Positions 25,099-36,379 of a stretch of 64,000 nucleotides of DNA are shown here, in pieces (the stretch's first letter is position 1; every line of letters starts with the position of its first letter). Both the position numbers and the translations under genes were made by a program. The stretch is taken from the NCBI GenBank assembly GCA_947561395.2, contig OX387194.1, forward strand, positions 33,112,092-33,176,091. Direction: 5' to 3'. This stretch comes from Buxus sempervirens (taxonomy: Eukaryota > Streptophyta > Magnoliopsida > Buxales > Buxaceae). The notes under the pieces were generated by a model. The model was not told where the DNA came from. It did no database searches and was given only the letters and a program-made list of their open reading frames with translations.

Positions 25099-27520
25099 TG
25101 TAAGACCCCGAATTTTCCTAAATATAAAAGTAAATTAATAATTAATATTATTGAGGGTTTTAATTGATGGAAATAATTTATTGATGTAGGTGATATCGTA
25201 ATTAGTAGAGATCCAAAGTTGGGCGCAGATCTGACCATCTGATCGTGGGATATCGTGGTAAGATTTATATTTTAATCCTAATGTGTTTTGATTGGGCAAG
25301 AGTGTTCAGTTTGGTACATGTGAGTTGCGTGGGAATAGAAGGTATATAAATAAGGTGAATACCCTAATAACATACGCTTGGAATACTCTTGCTTGTATTC
25401 GTTTGGTATTCAACAACCGCAAGGAGCAGTAGCACGACCAAGAGCTACCAGCAATGGGGAGAAGAAGAAGAAGGAAAAGGGAGAGAGAGTTTGCTTCGAT
25501 CATCATCTTCAGAGCATTGTCTAGTGTCATTGAAGGAGTTGATAGTGTTGTTCAGAGGAGAAAGGTTGGAACGACCGTAAGAGGTAGGTAGCACAGATTT
25601 TACGTTGGTTTTGTGTTCTTGAGATTAATCGATTCGTGTTGCATGTTTTAGTGTTGTATTTATATATATTTAGAATGATAGTGATCTTATACGTATGTTA
25701 GTACTGAATATAACATGAAAAATCGAGTTTTTATACACTGTATGTTTGATTTCGGGTGACCGCCGACCTCTCTGGGCTCGGCGATCCTCAATGATCCTAG
25801 GCGCTAGTATAAAATCCTAGACCGCCCAAGAGCGCTAACAGACGAGAGTTTGGCGCTGATTTTTGAACTACCGCTGACCTAGACCGCCTAAGCGAACCTA
25901 GATGATCCTGAGCGCTGCAGAAAAATCCTAATTTTGCAAATTTAATTCCATATTCAATTCTAAATTATTTTTAACCAATTTTAATCATTAATTAAGATGT
26001 TTTAAAACCAAAATAAATTACCAATTACCTGGTTTGCAGAAAAACAAAAATAGGGAAGTATTTAGGGTATTAGTTGCTGAGTTTTGTAACTAATGAGAAA
26101 ACCTAAGTTTATGATCAATAGACTTACAAATTTGGAATAAATATCTATGAGAAATAAATTTATATTATCAACCAGATTATTATATAAAGGATTTCCAGAT
26201 CAAATTTCGAACCCAGATAAACCCGATATTGAAATAAATTATAGATTTAACCTTTATATGCCACTAGGTACTATTACTTACAGAAATATTAGTCCTTAGG
26301 GATTTTTGGTGTCTAGTGGGCATAGCCGATTATGGATCCATAGTTTTGGCTAGATAGCTAAGGAATATGTCATTTGGGTTGAGTTACTCCGTTGTGCTAA
26401 TGTGCTTCATTTAATTTGAAAGTTGGGTTGCTCTGGAGGATCCTATGTCTGGAGGGACACCCCGGTGCTCCGCTGGTGATTCCCTGTACAAGTGGATAAG
26501 CGACCATGTCCATGTATTGATTTTGGTGCTGCATACTGGTGGTTCATGCCAACTCTGTTGAGTCGTGTGCAATAAGTCGATGACTACAGCTCTTATCTAA
26601 GGTGATGTTCACGGGTTTGAGTATCATTAGTAGCGTCGCGCTTAAGCCACACGGTGGTAATAGCATATGATTGAGAGTCATCTCAAAGGCGTATTTTTCT
26701 TTGTGAGTCCTACAATGATACTAAGATCACAAACACTTACTTTTGATATTGTTCGCATGCTAGACGCATGTATTTGATGCTATGGTAGGATGTGATTGTT
26801 TAGTACATCCCGGTTTACATTGGATTCTGTTGATTTCTGAATCATGATCTTTGATATACATGATACTGTTCACTGATACTTAAACTGTTTTATATTCCAT
26901 AGTCATTATGAATGTTTATACGAGCCTGATTACACGAGACTGCTTATTCGTACATGAACATCTACTTTAATATTTATGAACTATTTATAGCATGCATGTG
27001 TTGCCTACTGAGATATTCATATCTCACCCTACTTCTTTATGTCATTTTTCAGCTGATACACGAGAGGGGGATTGTAGTGGGGATTATTAGAGTGAGCTTG
27101 CTAATTTTTCACCGCAAGATTATTATTATCCCAACTTGATCTGAGGTTGAGGAGAGATGATTTTTGAGACTTTGACAGTTTGATTTTATTATTTATTTGG
27201 TTTTTGAGGTACTAGAGAGATTGAGAGCTTTAGTGACTCTTTTTATTATTATCAGACTTGATCACTTGGATTGGATGGTTTATCTATTTCTTCTATGAGA
27301 ATGTTAGACTACACTTCCGCACATTGATGATTTTGCACTCTGATTATTAATAGTAAATGGATTATTTTAATTCTTCAATCTGGTACATTATTGATGATTA
27401 TTTGATATGGGCCCAGTAGCATATCGAATTCGGTTGTTGAGCTGGATTCGGGTTGTTACAGTAGTGAACCGGATTCGGGTCAGGTGCCGATTTGCATTAA
27501 CACGGGTTTATGGTGTTACA
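25099..27520 (+). mobile_element. Solo LTR, 2422 bp, TSD GCATA
   Basis: Starts TGTAAGACCCCGAATTTTCC and ends TTTATGGTGTTACA, with GCATA on both sides (25094-25098, 27521-27525). A TATA box (TATATAAATA) lies at 25343-25352. A conserved block near the 3' third reads CATGCATGTGTTGCCTACTG, then the stem TGAGATA/TATCTCA (27009-27015, 27020-27026), a pyrimidine tract and TTTTTCAG. The long LTR and this start sequence resemble Tekay/Del-type chromovirus LTRs, but that is an impression. No internal region, hence a solo LTR. Confidence 0.88.
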
Positions 27521-27525
27521 GCATA

Positions 27526-28339
27526 GATCCATGTGATTCCTCCAGGTTTGAAATAAGGTAATAACAATACAACCACACAGAGAATATCAAAAGACATATA
27601 AAGGATCATCACAAAAAGGGGTTTTGTCCTAGGGATCCATTCCTATTCTCGTTTCCTCTAGCTCTTTCTTCACGTTTTACAGGTAGAGAGGGTGCTTAAG
27701 GTACTCATAGGTAGGTTTGGGGCTACAAGCACAAGTAGGTCTCTACACTACAGAAAGGTAGAAGATGAGACTATCCTAAGATTAACAAAGAAAAGAAGAG
27801 AGGAGAGGCTTACCTTGGTTGCTTGAGAGAGTTGAGAGGCAGGGGTTCCCTTCTTCTCCAAGAGCTCTTCAAGCTTCAATTTCCAGCCCTTTGCTTGTTG
27901 AGAGACCCTCTATTTATAGACAAACTCAAGGGTATAGGAAGTCACAAGGGTAAGAAAAAGTTTGGTTCTAGATTATTCCAACTCAGTTTTAGGGCATGAA
28001 TTGGAGTAAATTTATAAATTACGGAGGGTAAATAGGGGAGATCAAGTCTCCGAGAGAGAGGTATGAGTGGTAAATAAGGCTCACAACCTGAGCATTTGCA
28101 AATTTGTGCAAATTAAACATGTCCGCGCATATCCTGCGGTTTTGTTCAAACCGCAGTATATATGCGGTCAAGTAAAAACCGCACTATTTCTGCGAACAAA
28201 ACTAAATTTACACAGTATATGCAGGTAGAGTATGTTTTGTTGATTTTGAGGTTTTGACATGTGTCAAAACTCAATTAAAAATGTTTTAAACAAATTTTAA
28301 TTATTTCCTCATATTGCAGTGCAATTTGTGGTGTCTACA
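27526..28339 (-). mobile_element. LTR piece, minus strand, 5' part, with palindromes and TATA
   Basis: The LTR starts TGTAGACACCACAAATTGC at 28339 on the minus strand. Palindromes lie at 28102-28168, including CTGCGGTTT/AAACCGCAG (28134-28156) overlapping ACCGCA/TGCGGT (28150-28168). A TATA (TATAAATA) lies at 27918-27911, followed by a leader. It is continuous with 24141-25098 if the nested solo LTR is removed. Confidence 0.6.
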
Positions 28340-28353
28340 ATTGCCCCCTCTTT
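28340..28353 (-). promoter_or_regulatory. Polypurine tract next to an LTR start
   Basis: On the minus strand, AAAGAGGGGGCAAT directly precedes TGTAGACACC. A polypurine tract primes plus-strand DNA synthesis and sits just before a 3' LTR, so the LTR to its left is a 3' LTR of a minus-strand element. Confidence 0.6.
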
Positions 28354-30404
28354 GATGGAATTGGAACCAATTAATAGCAAAGAGCAAAAAGACCCGCAAA
28401 TTGCACCTCCAGAAATTTGTCAAATTAATCATAATTTGCAAGGATGTGGAGGGTAATTTTTATAAAAGTGGTTGTTTGGAGGTTTTGATGAAAAGTCCCT
28501 ATCTTAAAGGGGCAAATCCTCCTCTCTAGTCTCATTAAGCTCTTGTGGCTATGAAGTGAGATTCGAGCGATCAAAAATAGGTGAAGTGGTAATCCTTGCA
28601 ATTTACAATTAATATGAACATTAGTCCTATGATAGAGGTGGACAAAATTTTGAAACTTTATTTTTCAGACGCCGCCCACACATATGTTGTGGTTTTGTTT
28701 TGTCCACAGTTTTGTTGCGGGCAAAACTCGACCGCACCGCTTCTGTTGTTTTCTAGGGCCTTATATTCACGAGCGTGAATGGCCCTTCGCTTACCTGTTC
28801 GCACTGATTTTCAGGACCCCTTCCTTTCCTATCTCGCCCGCAACCTTCTTCCGACCTTCATTCTTCTTCTCCAGCCACACTCACTTCCTCGGGCGACTTC
28901 CTCCTTCTCCGGTAAGCTCTAACCTCCTCCGGCAACTTGAGTTACTGTAACTTCTGGCGATGACTCTAGTTTTCTTCATTTTGGATGCACTTTATTCACT
29001 GTCGCAACCTTCCTTTGCTACAGTAGCTGTGTCCTTACTCTCAACGGCCACATCTGAGTTCCTGAAGAACTCTCGTTTGTTCAACTGTGGTAACTTCCAA
29101 AGCTCCTTCTTTTCTTCTTCAGTAAACAAGTATGTATCTTATTTCCCTCAAAGTTCCATGGTTCTGATTTGATTTTCTATTTTTGAGTGAACAACTTTGA
29201 TTTTTGAACAAATCCCAAAATTTTTGCCTTTGCTCATTGTCCAATATTGACCTAAGTTTCCAGCCAATGCTTCTATGCGAAAATTGATACATTGATTCCA
29301 TGATTGAATTCATTTGGTTCTCTACTTCTTACATGATGAATGTGAGTTCCTATTCTTGATTAAAAAGATCTCCAATTTTGCCATTTGTCTTATTGCTATA
29401 ACTTGCTGATTGCCTTCGGATTTTGCTCTTATTTGATTATCTGGTTTCAGCCTATCCTGGCATTTGTGCATATCCGAAGGCATATGTTTTTCTTGATTTC
29501 TATTTTGCTCTTGGATGTTATGCTGCTTAGTTTCCCTTGTATTGAACTTGTATATGTTCCACCTTGGGCATGCTTATGGGGTGAACTTACTGCATGTTCT
29601 AACCAGCCTTACCATCATGTGCTTCAGAATTCCACTTACAAATGCAAACCAATGTCTGATCTTTGTTTTGAAAACCTTAGTTTGAGCTGTACACTTGTAG
29701 GGTTTGATGTGAGCTAGTTCCTGACCCAATTGATGTTAAAACATCTTGTCTAGCCGTTCTGGCATGAACACAATAATTTTCAGAATTTGCACCTTCATGC
29801 TAGTTTGAGCATGTCTTGACTGTCTTGAAACCAAAATTAGACAATTAGGTTAACATATCAATAAGACTTGAGAATTAAGACATAAGTCTTTAAAGTTTAA
29901 CCCTTAGCATTTTTTTTTTTAACAATAAAGCTTTCTAAAAAATTTTGGAGAACAAAAGGATAATCTTCTCCGGTTGAATCCTGATTTTGGTTGGACTTCT
30001 GAAATATTTTCTTTCGCTCTCCATTTTCCTTTTTCCTGCAAACAATTAAACTTAATTAAAATGAAGAACAAAAACAATAAAAATTACAGACTACAAAAAG
30101 GAGCTCTTGTATCTTTAATAATGAATCATCTCCCTAATTTTGAGCTCGCAAATGGCCCATATTCGTTCAGCTCCTAGAGATCCTACAGACGAGCCCTCTT
30201 CTTTTAGGGTTCGGAGGGATCATGCTGATGTAGCCTCTTCTTCGAGAGCCTAGAGAGACCCCGATTCTTCTTCTGATGTCGGTTTTGGTCCCTCTTCTGA
30301 GGGTTCATGCGAGGTGACCCCAGAGGTATATCCTAACCCTTTTGAAAATAAGCTTCTCTTTAAATCATTCACCCTGATCCTTTCAACTTGTTTTCTTAGG
30401 CCTT
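28354..30404. other. Probable retrotransposon internal debris; no gene recognised
   Basis: Expected to be internal sequence of the minus element ending at 28353, but I recognise no gag or pol. Near 28681-28790 there is a GTCCACA/TGTTGCGGGC-rich patch and a perfect ATTCACG/CGTGAAT stem (about 28767-28782), followed by a C-rich leader-like stretch with a GGTAAGC donor near 28910; this could be another LTR promoter in plus orientation. At 30150-30235 a plus frame reads MAHIRSAPRDPTDEPSSFRV, then stops. Confidence 0.3.
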
Positions 30405-30439
30405 TGTAAGCACCTCATTTTTGCGCTCCCACAAAAAAA

Positions 30440-31320
30440 AACCAAAAATACAAACCCTGGACAGAAAGTCAAACCCTAAGGGGTGAAAAGTTGACCTTTT
30501 GATCAAGTGAAAATTGGCCACCTCGCTTTATGCCATTGGATAGAGAATCTCGACAAACGCAACCGAGTTTGCAGGAATCGGGGTCCGGATGAAGGTTCTG
30601 CGGGCGGTCAAACCTGACCAGAGCCAAAAGTTGACTTTCTGCTAAAATCCGATCCAGAGGCCTACCCCTAGGTCATTGGATAGAGAATCTCGACACGGTT
30701 TCAACGCAACCGAGTTTGCAGGAATCGGGGTTCGGATGAAGGTTCTGCGGGCGGTCAAACCTGAGCAGAGCCAAAAGTTGACTTTCTGCTAAAATCCGAT
30801 CCAGAGGCCTACCCCTAGGTCATTGGATAGAGAATCTTGACACGGTTCCAACGCAACCGAGTTTGCAGGAATCGGGGTCCGGATGAAGGTTCTGCGGGCG
30901 GTCAAACCTGAGCAGAGCCAAAAGTTGACTTTCTGCTAAAATCCGATCCAGAGGCCTACCCCTAGGTCATTGGATAGAGAATCTCGACGCGGTTCCAACG
31001 CAACTGAGTTTGCAGGAATCGGGGTCCGGATAAAGGTTCTGCGGGCAGTCAAACTTGAGCATAGCCAAAAGTTGACTTTCTGCTAAAATCCGATCCGGAG
31101 GCCTACCCCTAGGTCATGTGGAGGGCTCCGATACGATTCTAATGAACCTGAGTTTGCAGGAATCGGGGTCCGGATAAAGGTTCTGAGGGCAGTCAAACTT
31201 GAGCAGAGCCAAAAGTTGACTTTCTGCTAAAATCCGATCCGGAGGCCTACCCCTAGGTCATGGGGTGGAGGGCTCCGATACGATTCTAATGAAACTAAGT
31301 TTGCCCAGATCGGAGTCCGG
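30440..31320 (+). repeat. Tandem array of a 147-bp unit
   Basis: CATTGGATAG or its variants recur at 30534, 30674, 30821, 30968, 31115 and 31259, giving periods of 140, 147, 147, 147 and 144. Each unit holds GAGTTTGCAGGAATCGGGGT, GGATGAAGGTTCTG and CAAAAGTTGACTTTCTGCT. The last units are the most diverged (CATGTGGAGGGCTCCGATAC). Related units, fewer and more diverged, occur in the other LTRs at about 8690-9010 and 10690-11150. Confidence 0.92.
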
Positions 31321-31639
31321 ATGAAGAAAATATGAGCTGATGAAATTTCCGAGCAGCAAAACCGGCAATCTGCGCACATGACAAAAAGCTGCACACGTGG
31401 CGAGTTGCGCAGGAAAATATCTCGGGGATCAAATCCGTAAATATCAAAACATTCGAAATATCCCAGGGACTAAATCTGTAAAAATCCGAGAATATCGGAT
31501 TAAACCAAAAATTGCCAAGGACTAAATTCGAATTTTTTTAGATTTTTACGTTCGACGAGTGGCGGCATTAAATGATTTTCATCATTATGCCGCTCGCGCG
31601 GACGTGGCAAGCAAGTGGGCGCCCCCTTTGTTTTTCCCT

Positions 31640-31647
31640 TATATAAG
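31640..31647 (+). promoter_or_regulatory. LTR TATA box
   Basis: TATATAAG followed by CCGCGCG. A GCGGCAT/ATGCCGC stem lies upstream (about 31563-31595) and a GCGCGA/TCGCGC stem immediately downstream (about 31650-31665). Confidence 0.55.
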
Positions 31648-32639
31648 CCGCGCGAAATCTCGCGCAAGAGGGTTGGAAGATTTCGAAAAAAAAGCTAAGT
31701 GTTGAAAGAAATTTGGTTTGGAGGATTTTGGTGCAGTGCCCAAGCTCCTTCCCCACTCGAACCTTACTTGTCTCAGTGGCTTCGGCCTCCCCAAGCTCTC
31801 CACCTTGATCCAACCCCCTATCCTTGCTTCTTCCTCGTCCCCCGCACAACCAAACGAAGGCCGGTTGCTATTGGAGGTGCAAGAGAGGAGAGTTCCAGCG
31901 CTCGTGCCACCTCGAGGAGGCTCCCCCACTCAGCTCCAGAACTCAAAGAACCACCAGGTAAACATCCCTGTTACATTGGGTTACACATACATGAATATGC
32001 AATGTTTTTTTTGTAAGCCGGCCTTATTCGGTGGTATGAGGGCACAGCCATGAAAGCTTGCCATGTTTTTTTTCTTTTCACTCCCATCTGATGGAGACCA
32101 CCCAGTAAGGAAGAGGAAGATGCATGTGCTGTTCACGTCGAGAAGGGAGCATGTTCCCCAAGTGCCCGCCATCTAATGTACCCCTGTAACCCCCCCTCCT
32201 CCTTCCCTTCTTCGGATATTAGTGTGCATGCTTGAGGTCCAGTCGGGTGGAGGAAAGTGCATGTAATGTCTGCATGCTGTTTTTTTGTTTTTATTATGCT
32301 GAACTTGCTAATATGCTATTTGCTGCTTGTGCACCCTTGAGCATGCTCCCATCACCCCCTTTTTTTTAAGCTGTTAATGCATTTGTACCTGTTTTTTATC
32401 GGGTTTGTTTTTTTCTTCTTTGAAGAGATTTTGGGTTGTGGGATGAAGCATGAAGCATGTTTAGATTAATTTGAATGCCAGTTTAAGTGTCTTCTGGGGG
32501 GTGGCCGAAGCCCTGGGAGGGCTTACAGAGCCTAAAAAACGAGTTACAGAGTTTAAAAAGTGATCAGAAATGGAGTTTGAGCAAAAAACCAGAACATCGG
32601 GTTTTTTAAGGGGTATGCGCCTACCTCTGCGAGGTTAGC

Positions 32640-32870
32640 GCACCCAAAAAAGGGTGAGTGGATCATTTTTTTAGCATCCGCTCACTTCTTAAATTTGGAT
32701 ACGCTCACCTCGCGCTCACTTAAAATTGGATGCGCTCACCTCGCGCTCACCTCGTGCTCACCTAAAATTGGATGCGCTCACCTCGCGCTCATCTCGCGCT
32801 CACCTCGCGCTCACCTCGTGCTCACCTAAAATTGGATGCGCTCACCTCGCGCTCACCTCGATTTTTGGGT
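32640..32870 (+). repeat. GCGCTCACCTC minisatellite
   Basis: Repeats of GCGCTCACCTC (11-12 bp) are grouped by the spacer TAAAATTGGAT, giving a two-level repeat. Confidence 0.85.
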
Positions 32871-32879
32871 GCGCCCACT

Positions 32880-33220
32880 TCACCTTTACCTTAAAAAATC
32901 CTGAAAATGCCCTTTACCTTAAATAAAATCCCGAAAATGCCCTTTACCCTGAAAAATCCCGAAAATGCCCTTTACCTTGAAAAATCCCAAAAATGCCCTT
33001 TACCTTAAATAAAATCCCGAAAATGCCCTTTACCCTGAAAAATCCCGAAAATGCCCTTTACCTTAAATGAAATCCCGAAAATGCCCTTTACCTTAAAAAA
33101 TCCTGAAAATGCCCTTTACCTTAAATAAAATCCCGAAAATGCCCTTTACCTTGAAAAATCCCGAAAATGCCCTTTGCCTTGAAAAATCCCGAAAATGCCC
33201 TTTACCTTGATAAATCCCTC
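32880..33220 (+). repeat. Minisatellite, about 12 units of 28-31 bp
   Basis: The unit reads GCCCTTTACCTTAAATAAA or variants, then ATCCCGAAAAT. Variant types (TTAAATAAAATC, CCCTGAAAAATC, TTGAAAAATC) recur in a partly ordered way; the pair at units 2-3 is repeated at units 5-6. There is no unique spacer, so this is not a CRISPR array. Confidence 0.92.
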
Positions 33221-34226
33221 CCCTTGGACCCAGTACAATGAGCCAGTTTTTTTCTCTGACAGAGTGTCTATCTTGTGTTTTTTTGTATGATTATTGCTAG
33301 ATGTGAATGATATTTCCGAACCGGATAAACCAATAGGGTTTCTGGGTCACCCGGAAACCCGACATGGGACTTGGACTCCCGGTCCAACTTGACTTCCAGT
33401 GGGCCTTCCAACGGGGCCCACCAAGCCCAATAAACACCAAAGCATGCCATTAAAATAACTTAAGTAAAATGAACAATTTGAACCGGGCGGGCCAAACCCA
33501 ATGCGGCCCACCTGAGCCTTGTTATGCGAAATTGATGCATGAATTGCGTGGTTTGGCCGAGACCAAGGGCAAGGGCCTACCGGGCCCGCCAAAGCCCACC
33601 AACCGAGCCAAGGAAGGGTACAAACCCTAACTTCCGGTAACTTGGGCTTACAAGCCCAGATTTGGACTGCGGGCCCCAAGCCCAGTGTCCAAATCAATTT
33701 GGCAAAATTAAAAAGATAAATCCAATAAAAAATACTTGGACACCATGTGGGCCCACCTTAGGGGCCCACAAACCGGTCCGGCCCACTTGTGCATGGAAAA
33801 CACTTAATCTTCAAATATGAACTTAAAGTAAAATCAATTGAACTAACCAAAGCCCAAAGGACCTCTCAGGCTAGACTGAGGTCCACAAGGGTACACGGGC
33901 TTGACTAAGCCCACCAAGGATACCGTGGGCCTTCCAACGGGGCCCACCCAACCAGACTCTGATCACCTAAGTAATCAAGATAAAAGCAACTAAAGGGACC
34001 CACACCACTCAGGTGGTCCCGCCAGACTTAACCAAATTGCATATCGGATTAGGAATCAGGTGAGACCAATGTAAGCTGACTCAAACCAGGGAACCCACGG
34101 GACCCGTCATCCGACGGGGTGGACCGGGGTGTCTACGGACTTCCCCGAACCACAACCGAGAACAGACTTAGAATCTCAAGCCGCAGACCAAAAAGCCCTA
34201 ATAGGCAAGATTAGGCACCCAGGTGT

Positions 34227-34248
34227 CCGCCTGCACCCCATCAGGCGG
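34227..34248 (+). other. Conserved LTR stem-loop, covarying copy
   Basis: CCGCCTG/CAGGCGG stem with an 8-base loop, directly before TGGCGACTCC. The equivalent stems at 3273-3294 and 6715-6735 are CTGCCTG/CAGGCAG. Confidence 0.7.
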
Positions 34249-34293
34249 TGGCGACTCCGAATTTTCCCGTGCCGCGTTTCCCACGCGCGCACA

Positions 34294-35004
34294 GCCTCGT
34301 TTGGCTTTCATTCCGGATTAGGAACTCATTCCGAGAATGAGTTCTTAAAACTCATTTTGTGAATCAATTTTGAAGAATTTCTAATTGTGTTTGGTTAGTA
34401 CGTGGTAGAATGAATTTTCACCTAGAAAACTGTTTGGTTAACAATAAAATGTGTTCCATGAAATTTGTTTTTCCCTTTTTTTTTTCTTTTTCCCTCATAT
34501 GGATTCATATCTTGGATTGTATTTTTAGATATCTGATAATCTTCAGTTCATTAAGATACTTTTAACAAACAAATGTACAGAATATTGTGGTAAAACGCTA
34601 CATTTTACAATTCAAGGATGTCATAGAAGGAAGCAGCGGACAAAAGTCCTTTCTGTTGCGGCATAAAGCAGTGGAAATGAGTCATAAGCTATATTCTCAA
34701 CATTGTCTGTGTGAGTGATTTGAAGGATAGAATGATATGGATGATCATGATAATTGGTCCTCGTTCTCTTCATCTTGATTGACTTTGTACTTGAGCTTGA
34801 GCGATTATTTAGTTGTTGTAACTCCTCAGTCAACCAATATCATTGTGGTAGTTACAACAAATTCAAATTTTCAGCTTAGTGGATCCATTTGCATGTGAGT
34901 GGCATCACTACATGTGTTCATCCCTTAGAATTTGGTCTACATGATGCCACGTAGACTTATCTTAACCGTCAGGTTACGATGGGTGTAAATAGTTGCCATG
35001 ATTT
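34294..35004. other. Flank of the solo LTR; no gene seen
   Basis: Starts GCCTCGTTTGGCTTTCATTC, the right TSD and host. The words CGGATTAGGAACTCATTCCGAGAATGAG form a small inverted repeat. Short open frames have no recognisable domain. Confidence 0.3.
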
Positions 35005-35310
35005 AAAGGTGCAACTTGGGTTCGTTAAAAATGAGAATTGACAGAAATCAGCTTCAAGTCGGTTTAATTTAGATTTCAAAACATATGGTTTGGTTTTGGT
35101 TTTAAAATTTGTAACTTGGACTAATTTGGTTCTATTTGGGGTTGAGTTCTCAATTAAATTGAAACCAAACTTGACTTTAAATCACTAAACTGATCCAAAC
35201 CGATCATATATACGTTCGGTTTGGTTTTTGGCGAGTTTGGGTAATCTGTTATCATATCAGTTTTGGATTGATGTCAACCCGAACCAAATCAAACCAAGTT
35301 GCACCCCTAG
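35005..35310. mobile_element. hAT-like MITE relic (GGTGCAACTTGG ends)
   Basis: The left end GGTGCAACTTGGGTTCG and the right end, read inverted as GGGGTGCAACTTGGTTTG, are terminal inverted repeats. The interior is rich in GGTTTGGTTTTGG-type words. A relative lies at about 62541-62823. No TSD could be confirmed. Confidence 0.5.
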
Positions 35311-36115
35311 TTTCGTTACGTTTTGTACTGATCAAAAATTCAAAATTTGTGACATTCATGCCGTGTCTCAGTTGTTGGGACATTGGACCAGCATGATATA
35401 TTGCCTAGAAACTTTATGTTCGTTCTTGTTCCGTGCCTTGGTCCATGTTGATTCCATGCCTTACCATGTTAGGACAACCCTCTCTGATGATTAAGTTTAA
35501 AAAAAGGGGAAAAATACTTTAGCTGATCATTAAATACTATCCAATCCTACCAAAAAATTAAAAAAAAAAAAAAATTTTTCCAAACAAGCCATCTTTTAGC
35601 AAGTGAAGTATCCAAAAGGAGGGTCCTAACAAATTGTGCTTGTGGTCTCAATAAAAAACGTATTTCTCTTTTTATGAGAGCTTGAATATCCCCTTCACAA
35701 CTCTTAGCAGTGACTCCATTTTAAGAAATTTTGACAATGAGTAGGATTTAGCGGGCCAAGCGAAGAATGTGAGAGACAGCCATTTCTTCTTACCAACTTA
35801 GTATTATTGTGTGAATCCCACCTTAATTATGGAGAGAGTACCGTGGCATCCATGGCAAGTATATGTAATTGTATATGATGAGGTACTTACATTTGCAATA
35901 TTGGGTTCCCAATAAAGGGTGCAACACTGAGTTTGGTTTGGTGTGGCTGACCATAACCCAAGACCAAATTGAGGTTTGTGACAGCTAACTCAAAATCGAT
36001 TCGAACTAAATAGAGAGCCAATCACTCCAACCCGAAAACATGTTTGGTTAAGTTGGGTTTTAGTTTGCTTCGGTTTGGTTGAATCAAAATGTCAACCTAA
36101 AACTATAGAAACTTA
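35311..36115. other. Spacer with another hAT-like end near 35917
   Basis: No gene seen. GGGTGCAACACTGAGTTTGG near 35917-35936 begins a second element of the same style, apparently split by the PIF-type MITE at 36116-36893 and continuing after it (GACCGAACCGTTGGCTTTG near 36922). Confidence 0.35.
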
Positions 36116-36325
36116 TGGGCATTTGGTGGGCATTATAGAATCTGGATTATGGTAGAACCCGATTTTACAATGGGCGTTTAGTTGGGATTTTGAGGCTGAA
36201 TTCTACACTCTAATCTTATCATCTAGTCCATAATCATAAACTATCTTAAAGGTGACACATAACATATTATAATAAAGAATAAGATAGTGAACATTATAAT
36301 ATAATATTATTATATTATACATAAC

Positions 36326-36379
<54 letters not shown>

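Larger units (their letters stand above)
30405..34293 (+). mobile_element. Solo LTR, about 3.9 kb, near-matching TSD
   Basis: Starts TGTAAGCACCTC and ends CACGCGCGCACA. Flanks are GCCTT (30400-30404) and GCCTC (34294-34298), a TSD with one change. Same family as 6636-9022, opposite strand. Order: five to six 147-bp units (about 30440-31320), palindromes (31373-31405, 31562-31598), TATA (TATATAAG, 31640-31647), C-rich leader, two minisatellites (32640-32870, 32880-33220), a transcribed hairpin (33339-33363), a GGGCCC-rich stretch (33390-34000), the CCGCCTG/CAGGCGG stem (34227-34248) and TGGCGACTCC. No internal domain. Confidence 0.8.

Noticed and set aside
28596-29717. Several hydrophobic open frames as membrane proteins
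   Set aside because: Composition simply reflects T-rich DNA; no conserved motif, no consistent exon structure.
31718-32053. Overlapping plus and minus frames of about 100 codons
   Set aside because: They lie in the C-rich leader of the solo LTR, overlap on both strands and show no domain.
32880-33220. CRISPR-like repeat array
   Set aside because: Units are contiguous variants with no unique spacers, inside a plant LTR; it is a minisatellite.
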